64,000 nucleotides of DNA from Jaenimonas drosophilae (Eukaryota > Euglenozoa > Kinetoplastea > Trypanosomatida > Trypanosomatidae). Location of the stretch: the NCBI GenBank assembly GCA_030849065.1, contig JASAON010001624.1, positions 1-64,000 on the forward strand, read 5' to 3'. Made by a program: the position numbers and the translations under genes. How positions within the stretch are numbered: the first letter of the stretch is position 1; each line of letters opens with the position of its first letter. This document shows positions 47,372 to 58,200 of the stretch, one piece after another. The notes under the pieces are model-generated. The model saw only the letters and a program-made list of their open reading frames with translations, was not told the DNA's origin and made no database searches.

Positions 47372-49612
47372 ATGGCCACCTACCCTGAGCGTCGGCCATA
47401 CACGAGCTCCACGGCGCACACGGGTTACTGTGCCAAGCCCAACAGCCGCTTGACCCCTCGCCCGCCCGTGGAGGCACTTCGGATCCTCACCTCGCAGGTG
47501 GGATATGATGGCCCCAGCACTCGTCCCCGCACCGGCCGTGCGGGCCGCCTCCCATCGATGGAGGTCGTGCCCGCCAGCTCTAACCTCCTCCTCGACCCCG
47601 CCTTATTTCCCAATGGCGAGCGTACCTCGGCGGAGGCGTTGCGGACGGCGAAGCTCGCCGACCCCTTGGCGGTGGAGGCCAACACCTACCACTCATCGCA
47701 GCAGGCCGCCCTTAACGCGCAGCTGCGTGGGAAGGTGGAGAAGCTGATGGAGGACTGGGGCCGCACCATGGGCCAGCTCAAGAAGATTGTGGATCACTAC
47801 CCAACAGACTGCAGCATCACCAACTTCAGCACGACGGAGTCGCTCAAGACCTACTTCGATGTGTACCGCTGCACCGAGGACCTTCAGCTCTCTGCTGCGA
47901 AGCTCATTGAGGAGTGCAAGCTCACCGCGACGGAGGAGGAGCTAGATGCCATCCAAGCCGTTCCCGCCGTCCCCCTCGACAACATTCGTCGCTCCCTGGA
48001 TAGCCTCCTCACCTCCGACTACCTCCTTGCCCCACTGGATCAGTACGCCGCTAGCCTTGCCGTCTTCGACGCCATCGCCAACCCCGCTGAGGAGCACCGC
48101 GGAGATGAGAACGGGCTGGAGCTCGACGCCGATGGCCAGCCCATGGGTCCTGTGTGCCCTAGCACGACCGCCGTGGTGCTGCACGAGCGCTTCCACTACA
48201 ACCCTGGCGAGTACGCCGAGAAGGAGCTCAAGAAGACGGAGGGACCCCTTCTCAACATGGAGGAGCGCGTGCTCTCCTCCAAGAAGCGCAAGGAGGATGC
48301 GATCGACGCCATGAACCCCGTCGAGGCCCTTCGCCAGCTCCACGCCCAGGTGGACTTCAGCAATGATCTCCTCCTCATGAATAAGTCTCGTATGGCGCTC
48401 GTCCAGATGCACAGTGATGATGTGCGTGAGATGCGTGAGGGCCTCGTGCGTATTCTGGAGGATGCGAAGCGTGCCGCCGACATGATCCTCGCCCGTGTGG
48501 CGGAGCTCATGCCCAAGGTGCAGGGAGATATCCAGCTTGTGGATGAGGGCATCACGGCATCCTACACCCACCTCGAGGAGCTCGAGGAGAAGGAGAAGAT
48601 TGCCGAGCAGGATATGCGTGCCGCCATGAAGGAGGTGGATGAGCAGGAGAAGGCCCTCTGGAAGGAGCTCCAGGCCGTCCTTGCCAAACTCATGGAGAGC
48701 ACTACCAAGAAGGCCAAGCTCGCCAAGCAGCGCATGTCGATGCGAGAGATGCGTGCCAAGGAGTACCTCATTGCCCAGGAGCTCCTCAAGGCGCAGGAAA
48801 CCCACCGCGATCGTCTCAGCCAGTGCGAGGACGCCCTCACCCGCTGGCAGATTGGCGGTGAAACCTACAAGGGCTACGTGGACGTCTACGTGCCCAAGCT
48901 GCTCCGTCGCATGGAGGCGATTGAGGAGGCTGACCGCGACCTCAATAACCGCGAGGCCCAGGACTACGTGCGCCGCTACGAGATCTTCACCTATGGTGCC
49001 GAGGAGGCCCGGGCGAAGCGTGCCGTGCAGGCTGACCGCATGCGGTTGACCCAGCGCAGCTGTGCCTACAACCAAGAGCTCATTGAGCAAACCCTCGACC
49101 CCAACAATGCCCTCCACGCGAAGCGCATCGACGATGCCGCCACAGAGCTGGAGGAGGTGCTGGCGTACATGGAGTACATCCAGAACATCGAGACGGACCG
49201 CCGCGAGGAGGTCGAGCCGGTTCTCCAGCGGGTGATCACCAACAACCTCAACATGCAAACCGAGACCCCACGCATTGCGGCTACGGCGGCGGAGGGTGGC
49301 GAACAGCTTGCCATCGCCCCACACGCCCCGAACAGCCGTGCGGTAGTGCCGTCCTCCTCGGCAGCTGCGGAGGAGCCGATGGAGGCCCCACCCGCTACGG
49401 TGGCACACCCCTTCATCACTGCCCGCAAGATTGGCATCGCGCACGAGGAGGCCTACATGGGCCGCCATCGCCAATTCGCCGAGGAGGAGCTCTCCGCCGC
49501 AGAAGACAAGCTCGGAGGCATCCGCAAGACCAAGGCCGAGCTGGCCAACATGGCCAACAAGTACCACAACGCCGACTACATTCGTACGCTGCTGAATGTC
49601 GAGAACCACTAG
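47372..49612 (+). CDS. Paraflagellar rod (PFR) domain protein, 746 aa
   Basis: The product has a short Pro/Arg-rich head (1-60). It then becomes almost wholly alpha-helical with long charged heptad stretches, for example around EELEEKEKIAEQDMRAAMKEV and the Lys/Glu-rich 380-560 region. Length and helical architecture follow PFR1/PFR2-type and other PFR-domain proteins, which build the lattice beside the axoneme found only in euglenozoan flagella. Codon choice is strongly biased to C/G-ending codons, consistent with an abundant structural protein. The start at 47372 is the first ATG. It may be one of the minor PFR components rather than PFR1 or PFR2, since the sequence is not theirs. Confidence 0.75.
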   Translation: MATYPERRPYTSSTAHTGYCAKPNSRLTPRPPVEALRILTSQVGYDGPSTRPRTGRAGRLPSMEVVPASSNLLLDPALFPNGERTSAEALRTAKLADPLAVEANTYHSSQQAALNAQLRGKVEKLMEDWGRTMGQLKKIVDHYPTDCSITNFSTTESLKTYFDVYRCTEDLQLSAAKLIEECKLTATEEELDAIQAVPAVPLDNIRRSLDSLLTSDYLLAPLDQYAASLAVFDAIANPAEEHRGDENGLELDADGQPMGPVCPSTTAVVLHERFHYNPGEYAEKELKKTEGPLLNMEERVLSSKKRKEDAIDAMNPVEALRQLHAQVDFSNDLLLMNKSRMALVQMHSDDVREMREGLVRILEDAKRAADMILARVAELMPKVQGDIQLVDEGITASYTHLEELEEKEKIAEQDMRAAMKEVDEQEKALWKELQAVLAKLMESTTKKAKLAKQRMSMREMRAKEYLIAQELLKAQETHRDRLSQCEDALTRWQIGGETYKGYVDVYVPKLLRRMEAIEEADRDLNNREAQDYVRRYEIFTYGAEEARAKRAVQADRMRLTQRSCAYNQELIEQTLDPNNALHAKRIDDAATELEEVLAYMEYIQNIETDRREEVEPVLQRVITNNLNMQTETPRIAATAAEGGEQLAIAPHAPNSRAVVPSSSAAAEEPMEAPPATVAHPFITARKIGIAHEEAYMGRHRQFAEEELSAAEDKLGGIRKTKAELANMANKYHNADYIRTLLNVENH

Positions 49613-51271
49613 TACTCTCACACACACACACGCAATACTGGAAGTCGCTGGTTGGCAGCAGACGCGAGGAGGTGTGCCACGGGACGGGGGTGCGTTGGTG
49701 TGGAGGAGGTAGGCGGCCGCCGTCGACCTTTCATGGTGAGAGGTTCCTACTTCCTCTTCCTTCACACGCACTTATGCCTCCCCCCCGTTGTCCTTCACGC
49801 CATTCCGTCGTGGCTGCCACCTTCCTTTCCTTCTTTTCTTGTCTTGTTCGATGTTACAAACTCTGCTCCCACTTCCATCAACGTCGACTGTGGGCGGGTC
49901 TCGACTTCATGCGTCGTGGGCACCCCCTCCAAAAAAAAAAAACCACACACACACTACCAATTCATTTCTGATGTATCATTGATCGACGCCCCGATGCTCG
50001 ATACACCATGCCACACCACCGCAGACCAACCCCCCACACCATATGTGCGCTCTATCTCTAGAGCATGTAGGTAAGTGGCGTTGAGCTGCAACTATTCCTT
50101 CTGTACCCAACTAATAGTGGGTGATGGAGGTGTTTAATGTGTGTGTGTGCGTGCGTGTCTGTGCATGTGGACGTATCAAACTCTCTCTTGTGTGGGCGAA
50201 TGCGAGTGCTCTTGTGTGCATTGTGAATGGCCGCCGTGGATACGGTTGGGTGTTCTTCGCTCTGGGTGGGAAGAGACCCCATCACGAAGGAAGTTCTACG
50301 TTGTGTACCACAGCGCGGCTTATATATTTCATCAAAAGACGCACAGGCTCATTTCACAACAGTCTCACAGACATGCACACACGCACACACAGGGAGAGAC
50401 ACCGATATATAATCATACTTTTTTTTGATTGATGATGTTCCAGAACGAAAGCGGAAGTATGCAGAAGTGAAGATGAAGACGCATGTAAATGTTGCTGGTG
50501 CTGCCAACGTTGTGGGTGCGGATGAGTGAGGTAGGTAGGGCTGGCCAACGCCACCCCCCATGCCCCCGCACCACACTCGCACACACGCACGCACTCAACG
50601 CACCACCCGATGTAGAGCGCTACGCGGGCTCCTACTGTTGGGCTTACAAATCTCACGCGCAGTTTTCATGCTCTCCGCACACACAACCCGCGGATACGTA
50701 CACGATTTGATCCATCTACACACCGTATACCAAACTGGTGCCTATTAATGTCTGGGCGCTTTTGCTGGGTAGGCCACCACTCCGACGTCTTCGTGGTGCT
50801 TCCGGCAGACTTGACGCCCTCCATGTACATCCCTACATCCCCCCGATAGGGGGGGATGCCGTTGCAGCCCATGCCTCGTTCATTCTTGTATCTACGCACA
50901 CCAACCAAGTCCAACACTTCATTCGGATTCATGCCTAACTCCCATACACACACGAAGTATGTGTGTGTGTGTGAGGGGGCTGCATTCTGGTGGTCTACCT
51001 GCCGCTCTCAGGCGGGGGGAAGAGATATCCACTGCGAGTGGCACCTCAAGCTGCTGTCAATGAACTTCTTGTTGCTCTCCTTCTTGTTTCGTTGCTCTGC
51101 CGTTGTCGTTAGTACACGTTGGGTAGGGTCGTGAACTTGTTTTTTTTTGGCGTGTGTATACCACGACTTTCCTTGAAGGAAGAACTAGTGTGAGCCGAAG
51201 AGAGATTCCTTCCAGCTCATTCACCACACCACACAACCCTTTACAGTCCACGCTCGCATCCATCCATCACC
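49613..51271. other. Long intergenic region (1.66 kb) with CA/GT repeats
   Basis: It carries A-run 49931-49941, several (CA)n and (GT)n stretches (49621-49632, about 50140-50155, 50376-50392, 50946-50972) and a T-run 51141-51148 followed by GG. The sequence ACACACAC-GAAGTAT-GTGTGTGT (50946-50968) can form a perfect 8-bp hairpin. A number of 60-100-codon frames appear on both strands but are low-complexity and none is recognised. This could simply be a long 3' UTR plus spacer. Confidence 0.5.
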
Positions 51272-53203
51272 ATGGAGTACGAACAGCTGGAGAACGGCAT
51301 CAAGATCATCAATCGCTCCATCTCTGGGCAGGACCTTAGCGGCTACTACGACCTCCTCGCGCCAGAGGTGGTACTCGTCTGCCACTTTCCCTTCCCTGAA
51401 CATGTTGGCCCAGGCATGGTGGAGAGCTCCGAGACGACGGCCATTCTCCGTCGTAAGATGAAGCCTGAACGCCGAAAGCATGAGCTCCTTGTGGCGAAGG
51501 AGCAAGATATTGAGGCGATGCACGCACGCTACCAGCGCTACCTCATTCAGCAGCGGGAGAAGACGAAGCGCAAGTCCACGTCGGCCGTCGTGGAGGAGGG
51601 CGGCGCGGCGCCTGGCGGGGAGGAGGAGGCCAACCCGACCCCAGGTGCTGGAGCAGAAAACACGGCGCAGCCCTCGAACTCCGCCACCGCCGCCCACACG
51701 CCGACACTACCTGATGATGCGGTACCCATGGAGCGCCGGGTATCCACGGCCATCGCCATGCGCACCAAGAAACAGCAACGCGCCACCAAACAACAACAGC
51801 AACAACAGGAGCAGGGTTCTGCTCCACGGAGTGCCAGCGTGAGTAAATCGGTGAAGGCCACTCCGCAGAGCTGTGGTGCCAAGGGGGTGGCACTGTACCT
51901 CCAATCCGAGGCCGAGTCCATCCCACAGTACAGCGATCGCGTACAGATCTCCGAGGGCCGTGAGTTGGTGTCGGAGCAGTTCTGCTTTATTCTGAGCTGG
52001 ATGAACCAGGAGAAGTACATTGGGGACATCATTGTGCAGCTGGAGCCACGCAAGGGCATCTTGCAGGATAATGAGGTTCTTCCCCCACCACAACGGCCCA
52101 AGAACGAGATGGATCTGTGCAATCTCCTTGGCCGGCAGTACACCGACCGCAATCAACGCCTCAGCCGCCTCACCTTCTTTTGGGGGAAGGAGGACCTCCT
52201 CTTTTGCGATCAGTGCTACTTCGATGATGGCTTCATCGTCACAGTGCACCGCCGCATGCTTGGAGTGGATATGATGCTCGAGCGCACCCCTGCCACGCAG
52301 AAGCACCTCTCGCCCTCTCAACGCACCGATCGTGTGCGGGCGGAGATCTCTAACTTCTACGGCGCCACGCAGAGCCGCGTCAATGCCACCTCTCATACCT
52401 GGCCGCTGCTCGACTACTCCTTCTTCGACATCGCCGACGCCTACGACCTGCCCAAGATTCGGCCACTGAAGGGGAAGGTACACAACGCACGAACGGTGCG
52501 CCCCGCGATGGACCCTCGACTGGTTCAGGGCGTCTTCCTCAATCAGCAGAACGACCCTGTGAAGTCCTCCGCCAACACCCGCACCCTCATCAAGGCCAAG
52601 AACAAGAAGGGTGATGAGGAGGCCTACGAGTTCGAGCTCGGCAACCGTCAACGTGCCTCCTTCTTTGAACACGATGATGGGGCTGGCAAGACGGGGGGCC
52701 TGGATGGGGTGGCGGCACCGGCATCCAAGTACGACGCCACCTGCGTGCGTATCTCCAGCTGTGGATTGTGCGAGCACACGGAGAAGCTCGTGCCCATCCT
52801 ACGCAGTTTGGTTGCCAACGCCTACATGAACCTGCACTCCCTCGACCTCAGCGACAACCGCATCGAGCACCTCCCGGACTTCTCCCAGCTCCCGCTGCAG
52901 AAGCTCCTCCTCCACGGCAATCGCATCTCCGCCTGGGATGAGGTGGAGCAGAATGTTTGCCCGTTGCCCTACCTCTTCAGCCTCACCCTTCACGGCAACC
53001 CCATCTCCGACAACAACAGCCAGTACTGGCAGTTCGCCCTCTCCCGCATCCTCCGACACCCCAATAGGCTTGTGAAGCTGAAGCAGCTTGACTTCGTCAC
53101 CCTCTCCGCACAGGACTACGAAGTGGCTGCCTCACACGACATGTTTACGACGGGCAACACGGCCGTCTTCAAGGTGGCCACCACGATGATTCGTACCAAG
53201 TAG
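51272..53203 (+). CDS. LRRC51-like leucine-rich repeat protein, probable axonemal (643 aa)
   Basis: The N-terminal part (1-100) is followed by a Lys/Arg/Gln-rich, low-complexity linker (about 100-190) including Gln runs. The middle region (about 200-470) is globular. The C-terminal ~120 residues are leucine-rich repeats: LHSLDLSDNRIEHLPDFSQL, QKLLLHGNRISAW, YLFSLTLHGNPISDNN, and the cap LVKLKQLDFVTLSAQDYE. That cap matches the LPQLKTLDF-x-VT ending of LRRC51/LRTOMT-type proteins. LRRC51 relatives are ciliary. The gene follows the PFR gene in the same strand. Function is inferred from family and context. The start at 51272 is the first ATG. Confidence 0.75.
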   Translation: MEYEQLENGIKIINRSISGQDLSGYYDLLAPEVVLVCHFPFPEHVGPGMVESSETTAILRRKMKPERRKHELLVAKEQDIEAMHARYQRYLIQQREKTKRKSTSAVVEEGGAAPGGEEEANPTPGAGAENTAQPSNSATAAHTPTLPDDAVPMERRVSTAIAMRTKKQQRATKQQQQQQEQGSAPRSASVSKSVKATPQSCGAKGVALYLQSEAESIPQYSDRVQISEGRELVSEQFCFILSWMNQEKYIGDIIVQLEPRKGILQDNEVLPPPQRPKNEMDLCNLLGRQYTDRNQRLSRLTFFWGKEDLLFCDQCYFDDGFIVTVHRRMLGVDMMLERTPATQKHLSPSQRTDRVRAEISNFYGATQSRVNATSHTWPLLDYSFFDIADAYDLPKIRPLKGKVHNARTVRPAMDPRLVQGVFLNQQNDPVKSSANTRTLIKAKNKKGDEEAYEFELGNRQRASFFEHDDGAGKTGGLDGVAAPASKYDATCVRISSCGLCEHTEKLVPILRSLVANAYMNLHSLDLSDNRIEHLPDFSQLPLQKLLLHGNRISAWDEVEQNVCPLPYLFSLTLHGNPISDNNSQYWQFALSRILRHPNRLVKLKQLDFVTLSAQDYEVAASHDMFTTGNTAVFKVATTMIRTK

Positions 53204-53590
53204 GGGAGCGATCATGGCGGTGGTGGTGGTGGTAGGGGCCTCTCACAGCAGTGAGAGCGTCCTCGGTGGGTGGGCGGGCGGTGGTCGTGTCAGCCATGGC
53301 TTTCTTCCCATGATGATGATGATGTATCCTAGCACAGTTAGAAGAATCTCCCCGAACAACTCGTCGTGTGAATGCACACATGGAGAGACATGCCTCTTCC
53401 TTCTCTTCCTCCTATGTGCCACCGGCATTTCACGAATTCAGTACCCAACCATTCCTACTCTTCTGCTTCCCCACCTCCCTTTCTCTTTTGGTGCTCTCAT
53501 ACACACGTGCACGTACAGCATCTTCTTGGCTTCATTAACCATATCACACACACACACACACTTTACCCTCTGTGCTCAAGCATCATCATC
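53204..53590. other. Intergenic region before EMC8/9
   Basis: The frame of the next gene is open upstream from 53372, but this stretch is UTR-like, with (CA)n at 53548-53562, CTTTACCCTCTGTGCTCAAG (possible acceptor near 53580) and CATCATCATC just before the ATG at 53591. No gene is called. Confidence 0.55.
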
Positions 53591-54298
53591 ATGACACGCG
53601 CCAGCAATGTGGTGGCTTCGACTGAAGCCTACATCAAGACCCTCCTCCACAGCCACAAGTACCCCAGCCAGGCAGTGATGGGCATGCTCATTGGCAGCTA
53701 CGACGATAGCGCCTCAGCTTCTTCGTCTTCGGAGGGCCGTGTGGTGGTGGCGGATGTGGTGCCGCTCTTTCACACACTACCGGTGTGCTCGCCACACCCC
53801 ATGTTGGAGGTGGCCTTCGCTCACGTGCAGGGCCTGGCCAAGACTCAAGGCCAGCAGGTCCTTGGCGTGTACCTGGCCAACGAACGTCGCGATGACGCAA
53901 GCATCTCTCCACTAGCCAAGTCGGTTCTCGAGGCTCTCCTCAGCCGTTTGAAGAGCAGCACCGGCCGCTCCGAGCTCACTGTGTGGATGGTGGATAATAT
54001 GCGTGTGCAAACCCCGGCAACGGAGGTTGCCATCACGTCAATGACCTTCACCACCGCGGCTGAAATTGCGACGGCGGCATCCAGTGCGAAGCCCAGCTCT
54101 TCTTCCATCTCGTTCTGTGCATGGTGCCCCACCACCGACCTCTCCGAAGGTACCATGAAGGCAGAAACGGCCATCCACGAGCTGAATACCGCCCTCGACG
54201 CCTTTGGCCCGTGCCGTTTGGTGGACCTGGAAGATCATTTAGAGAACCCACGCATGGATTATCTCCATCAGCCCGTCGTCGCTCTCACACGAAAGTAA
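53591..54298 (+). CDS. EMC8/9: ER membrane complex subunit 8/9 (EMC8/9)
   Basis: This 235-residue protein has an MPN-like fold of the UPF0172/EMC8-EMC9 family. The N-terminus is STEAYIKTLLHSHKYPSQAVMGMLIG, equivalent to the family's T-x-A-Y-x-K-x-x-LH-x-x-KYP-x-x-A-V-x-G-x-L start. VVPLFHTLPVCSPHPMLEVAF, then VLGVYLANERRDDASISPLAK and VWMVDNM follow, and the C-terminus RLVDLEDHLENPRMDYLHQP resembles LVDFDNHLDDIRNDW. The JAMM metal motif is absent, as expected. The EMC inserts transmembrane proteins into the ER. I chose ATG 53591 because it starts the family N-terminus; the upstream in-frame codons from 53372 are UTR-like. Confidence 0.93.
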   Translation: MTRASNVVASTEAYIKTLLHSHKYPSQAVMGMLIGSYDDSASASSSSEGRVVVADVVPLFHTLPVCSPHPMLEVAFAHVQGLAKTQGQQVLGVYLANERRDDASISPLAKSVLEALLSRLKSSTGRSELTVWMVDNMRVQTPATEVAITSMTFTTAAEIATAASSAKPSSSSISFCAWCPTTDLSEGTMKAETAIHELNTALDAFGPCRLVDLEDHLENPRMDYLHQPVVALTRK

Positions 54299-55244
54299 TT
54301 TATGATGATGATGGTCTCTTCGTCCGCACCGTATTCCTACTGCATCACTTTTGTGTGTGGTAGCTCTTGTACCTCTTCATCATGATGATCTTCGGGACCC
54401 TGCTCACCTCAATCCTGGGAATTGGGATCTCAACGCCCTAAATGCTGTTTCGCAGATGTGATGGAGAGGGAGAAAGAGAAAGATAGCATCCCCACTGGGA
54501 TGATGATGATGAATGAATGAATGAATGAATGAAGGGCGGTGGCATGGGTGTTGGTGATGGGGGTGACTCAATCCCACCATCATCCTCATCTCTACGCCTG
54601 CTACCCCAACATGCCCCCCCCTCCGTCTCCCCTCCTACCGTGGTAACTCGACGTATGTGCGGCACCCCTAAATCATGATATTCTTCGTCGCAACATCCAA
54701 GACGTGCATAAACCACAATCATCACCATCCATACACATTCCATGATCCAACTCTCCAACACGAACCTTCCCTATCCTTCTCCTCTTCTCTCTATCCTTCC
54801 GTGGCACCACCACCACTTCTTTCGCATTCATCATCATCAGCATCTTTCTATAGTGTTGTTATTGCGTGCTCCCGTAGTTAAGCCGTACTGTGAAGAACAC
54901 TCGTTCTTTTTTTTTTTGGTCTAACATCTGGGCAGTCGCTATTGGTCTTCTGTGTTGTGTGTTGTTTTTTTCTTTCTCTGCTGGTTGTATCCTGGTAGGT
55001 GTACGTGGTTGCTGCCCTGTGAGCAAAGAAGAGCCCCCCTCCCCTCTCCCTATCTTCAGCAGCAGCCCGAGACACGACATCAAACACTTCACGGGGAGTT
55101 GGCAGGAGATAGCGGGAACAATCTTCGTTTCATCTGCGTCGTCATCTTTGTATCCAGTTACGCTCGTATTCGGGCATACACGCACGCACACACACACGCC
55201 ACTGAGGCTGTGTATCACAACGAGCCACCAACACCTAGTACGCC
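54299..55244. other. Intergenic region
   Basis: It contains a tetranucleotide run (GAAT)n at about 54511-54532, T-runs at 54908-54919 and 54964-54971 followed by CTTTCTCTG, and (CA)n at 55189-55198. It should hold the 3' UTR of EMC8/9 and the 5' UTR of the giant gene. No RNA gene is recognised. Confidence 0.5.
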
Positions 55245-58200
55245 ATGCAATCAGGGGGAATGGACTCAATCACGAATGGCACGCTGCGGGCAGCGGAGGC
55301 TGTGCGGCAATTCCTTGCCTCAACCGCACCCATGGGCTCAAACAATACCGATGGAGTGCCAGACTACCCACTCCTCACGGCGTACAGCCGAGTGATGCGG
55401 CGCTACTACTACAATGTATCTGATCCCCACGCCCGTGTGTACGAGGCGCCAGAGCTCTTCCGCCTGATGCTGCACGACCCTGAGCTGTGTGCCCACGCCC
55501 CCATGCCATGGCTTGCCTCAATCACACTCAGCGCATCGCTGCGGTGGTGGTCGATGGTGAAGAAGGTCCTCAGCCCGGATCTCGCTCAGAGACGAGGTCC
55601 ATCCATTGGCACCTCCTCCCTCACAGCACCAGCCTCAGTGATGGAGGGGGCCGAACGCTGCCGCCATGTGGCGGATGATATTGAAGTAGCACTCCAATTG
55701 CTCGTATCACTCTCCTCTCCTTATCGCCACCAACGCCATCCACCCGCGGCGGTTGGCTGTACGGCTCGTTCTCTGCTCTGCCAGAGACCTTGTGTGGCCT
55801 ACCTCACTTTGCTGCTTAACGTCAACAACAACAACCGCAATGATATTGGCTATCCGGTGCTGCAGCTGATCGCACACAGTTGGGGTTCTTCACCCTCCAT
55901 GGCCGACATCCTGCACCAGTGTTGGGACCGCTATCGTGAGGCCAAGCAGCAACTTCTTCTGCTGAGCCACACCCCGAGTGAGGGTGTTGAGGAGGGTGAG
56001 ACGCAGAAGGATGGTGCTGGTGATGCACCTCCTTCACCTGCGCCAATGAGGTGGGAGGGTCTGCCGGGGTTGCCCACGCACCCGTCGGATGTGCTGCCGC
56101 CCTCCTCCCTCTCCAGCACCAGTGGCGGGCTCGATGTGGTGGAGATTGCGTGGGCATGCATGGTGAGCATGGCCACAGCGGCCCAAGATTGCTTTGAGCT
56201 CCTGTGGTGGGCCCGCAGCCGTCTTCTCGCTCTCTCCTCCCTTGATCTGCGCATCAAGGAGGTGTTGGACGACGTCGATGCCCACACCTTCTTCGCGGAG
56301 GTGTGGGCCTGCGAGGAGCTATGCCAGGAGATTCTCGCTGACGTGGAGGTTCCGCGTGCGTTGGTGAGCCCCCCATCCACACACGCCAATAGCCGCGGCG
56401 TGGATGGCGAGGCGGCGTGGGCGAAGCTCCATTCCATGTATACCTCCCTCATTGGCACCGTGGCAGACCTCTCCTCCTTTTGGTTCCGCATGTACGCCTT
56501 CCACGGTGAGCTGCAGGCACCCGCCGAGAACGGTATCTGGATGACCATTCACCGTGTTGCCCCGAGCAATCCGCGTTTTCATTCATCCCACAACGACCCA
56601 ACTTACGCCGATGCATGGCAGATTCGTCTCATGGTAGATCAGCACCTCACCCAGGTGCTGGAGTCTGGCAAACGCTTTGGCGCACAAGTATACCTGGCAC
56701 ACCTGACTTCACTCCTGAAGAACTATCCCGACTACTATCCCGACCTCCTCGTCCTCACATTGGGCCGTCAGTTTGTTTCTGACCACACCAAGGCCGTCCT
56801 CCCGCTGGGCCTGGTTGATGCCCTCACCACCTGCCTGCGCTATCACTTACCGGTGATGCCGCTGCCACCACCCTCGCTTCTCCTGTCGAGCGCCGCCTTC
56901 ACCTCATCGAGCGCGGCCCCTTCTTCATCCGCAACACCAACACCACCACCAACAACAACAACTACGGAGGAGAGCACCGCTGCTGGAGATGCCAGTGCCA
57001 GCCCTGCTGAACCATGCCCGAGTGATGCACGCTCCACCGATGGCACGCAGCCCTCCTCGCGCTTCTACAACGCCGCGGAGTACCGCTGCAAGGAGGACGA
57101 GACGATGGATACCTTGTGCGCCCTCTACGCTGGCACCTCTCCCCTGCCCATTGCCTCCTACAAAGCCATTCACGCCTGCTTGTCAGTGCTGAAGGTGTGC
57201 GTGGAGAGCGCGGGTCACACCTCGACCAACCCACTTAGCCTCCTTCTGGCGGAAGCGCAGGAGCTGCGTCGTGGCTTTTCCAGCTCGGCACGCTACGAGC
57301 ACTTCAAGACGCATGGACGGAGCCCCGATGCCTGCGGCCCTCAACGCAGCAATCTCATCACCCTCCTTCATGCCCTGATGCGGCAGCCTCGTTATGGCGG
57401 GCTGTCTTCCATGGCGATGATGCTATTCTCCGCGTGCATTCACCACAGCGTTCAGGATATGGTGCCACTGCTCCGCGATCACGGCCTCCTGACCAGTATT
57501 CTGAGCCACATTCATCGTCCAGCCTGCTCCCGCATGCTGCAGGATGCTGGCATGAAGATGAAGCTGGCGAGCTTGTGCATGCACGACGATGCCATGACAG
57601 TCGAGCACCGCTACCTGATGGATGAGATACCCATCTTGGCACTTCCTACCCTCATTCAGGCCTTCTCGGTGCATCAATCCACGCATGAGCTCTTCACGCG
57701 GCACCGACGGTGGTTCGAGCGTGTATTTGATGCCTTTCTCAGTGCCCCCTTCGATGCGGAGGAGCTCGTGAGCGAGGGGTACCCGTGGAAGGTTGGGGAG
57801 TGGCGCGAGGCGGAAGGAAGCAGAAATGCCAACACCACCATCCGGAACGTGCCCATCCCCTCCTCCACCTCCTCCTCATCTGTGGTGGCCGATACACCCG
57901 TTGACCCACGCACAAACCTCCTCTTGTGTGTACGCTCCAAGTATCGTCTTGCGCGTTCGTCCGAGTCGGAGCACCGCCTGACCAGCCTTCAGAACATCTT
58001 CGCCATGATGATGGACCTCCCAGAGATTTGCTCCATCGCCACAACCATGGTCGAGGTGCACGTGCCAAGGATGGAGCTCCCCACCGACGAATCCTTCATC
58101 AACCGCTGCTCCGCCATGGATGGGATGGTGCTGAGCCTGCTTCAGGCCATGCAGATTGTTGTTGTGGGTAGTGATGTGGCGGGCAAGCGTCGTGGGCGGG

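Noticed and set aside
47942..49771. Minus-strand open frame of 609 codons, Leu/Gly-rich
   Set aside because: Antisense to the PFR-domain gene; low-complexity leucine runs come from complementing CTC/GAG-rich coiled-coil codons.
51707..52777. Minus-strand open frame of 356 codons
   Set aside because: Antisense to the LRRC51-like gene and without family features.
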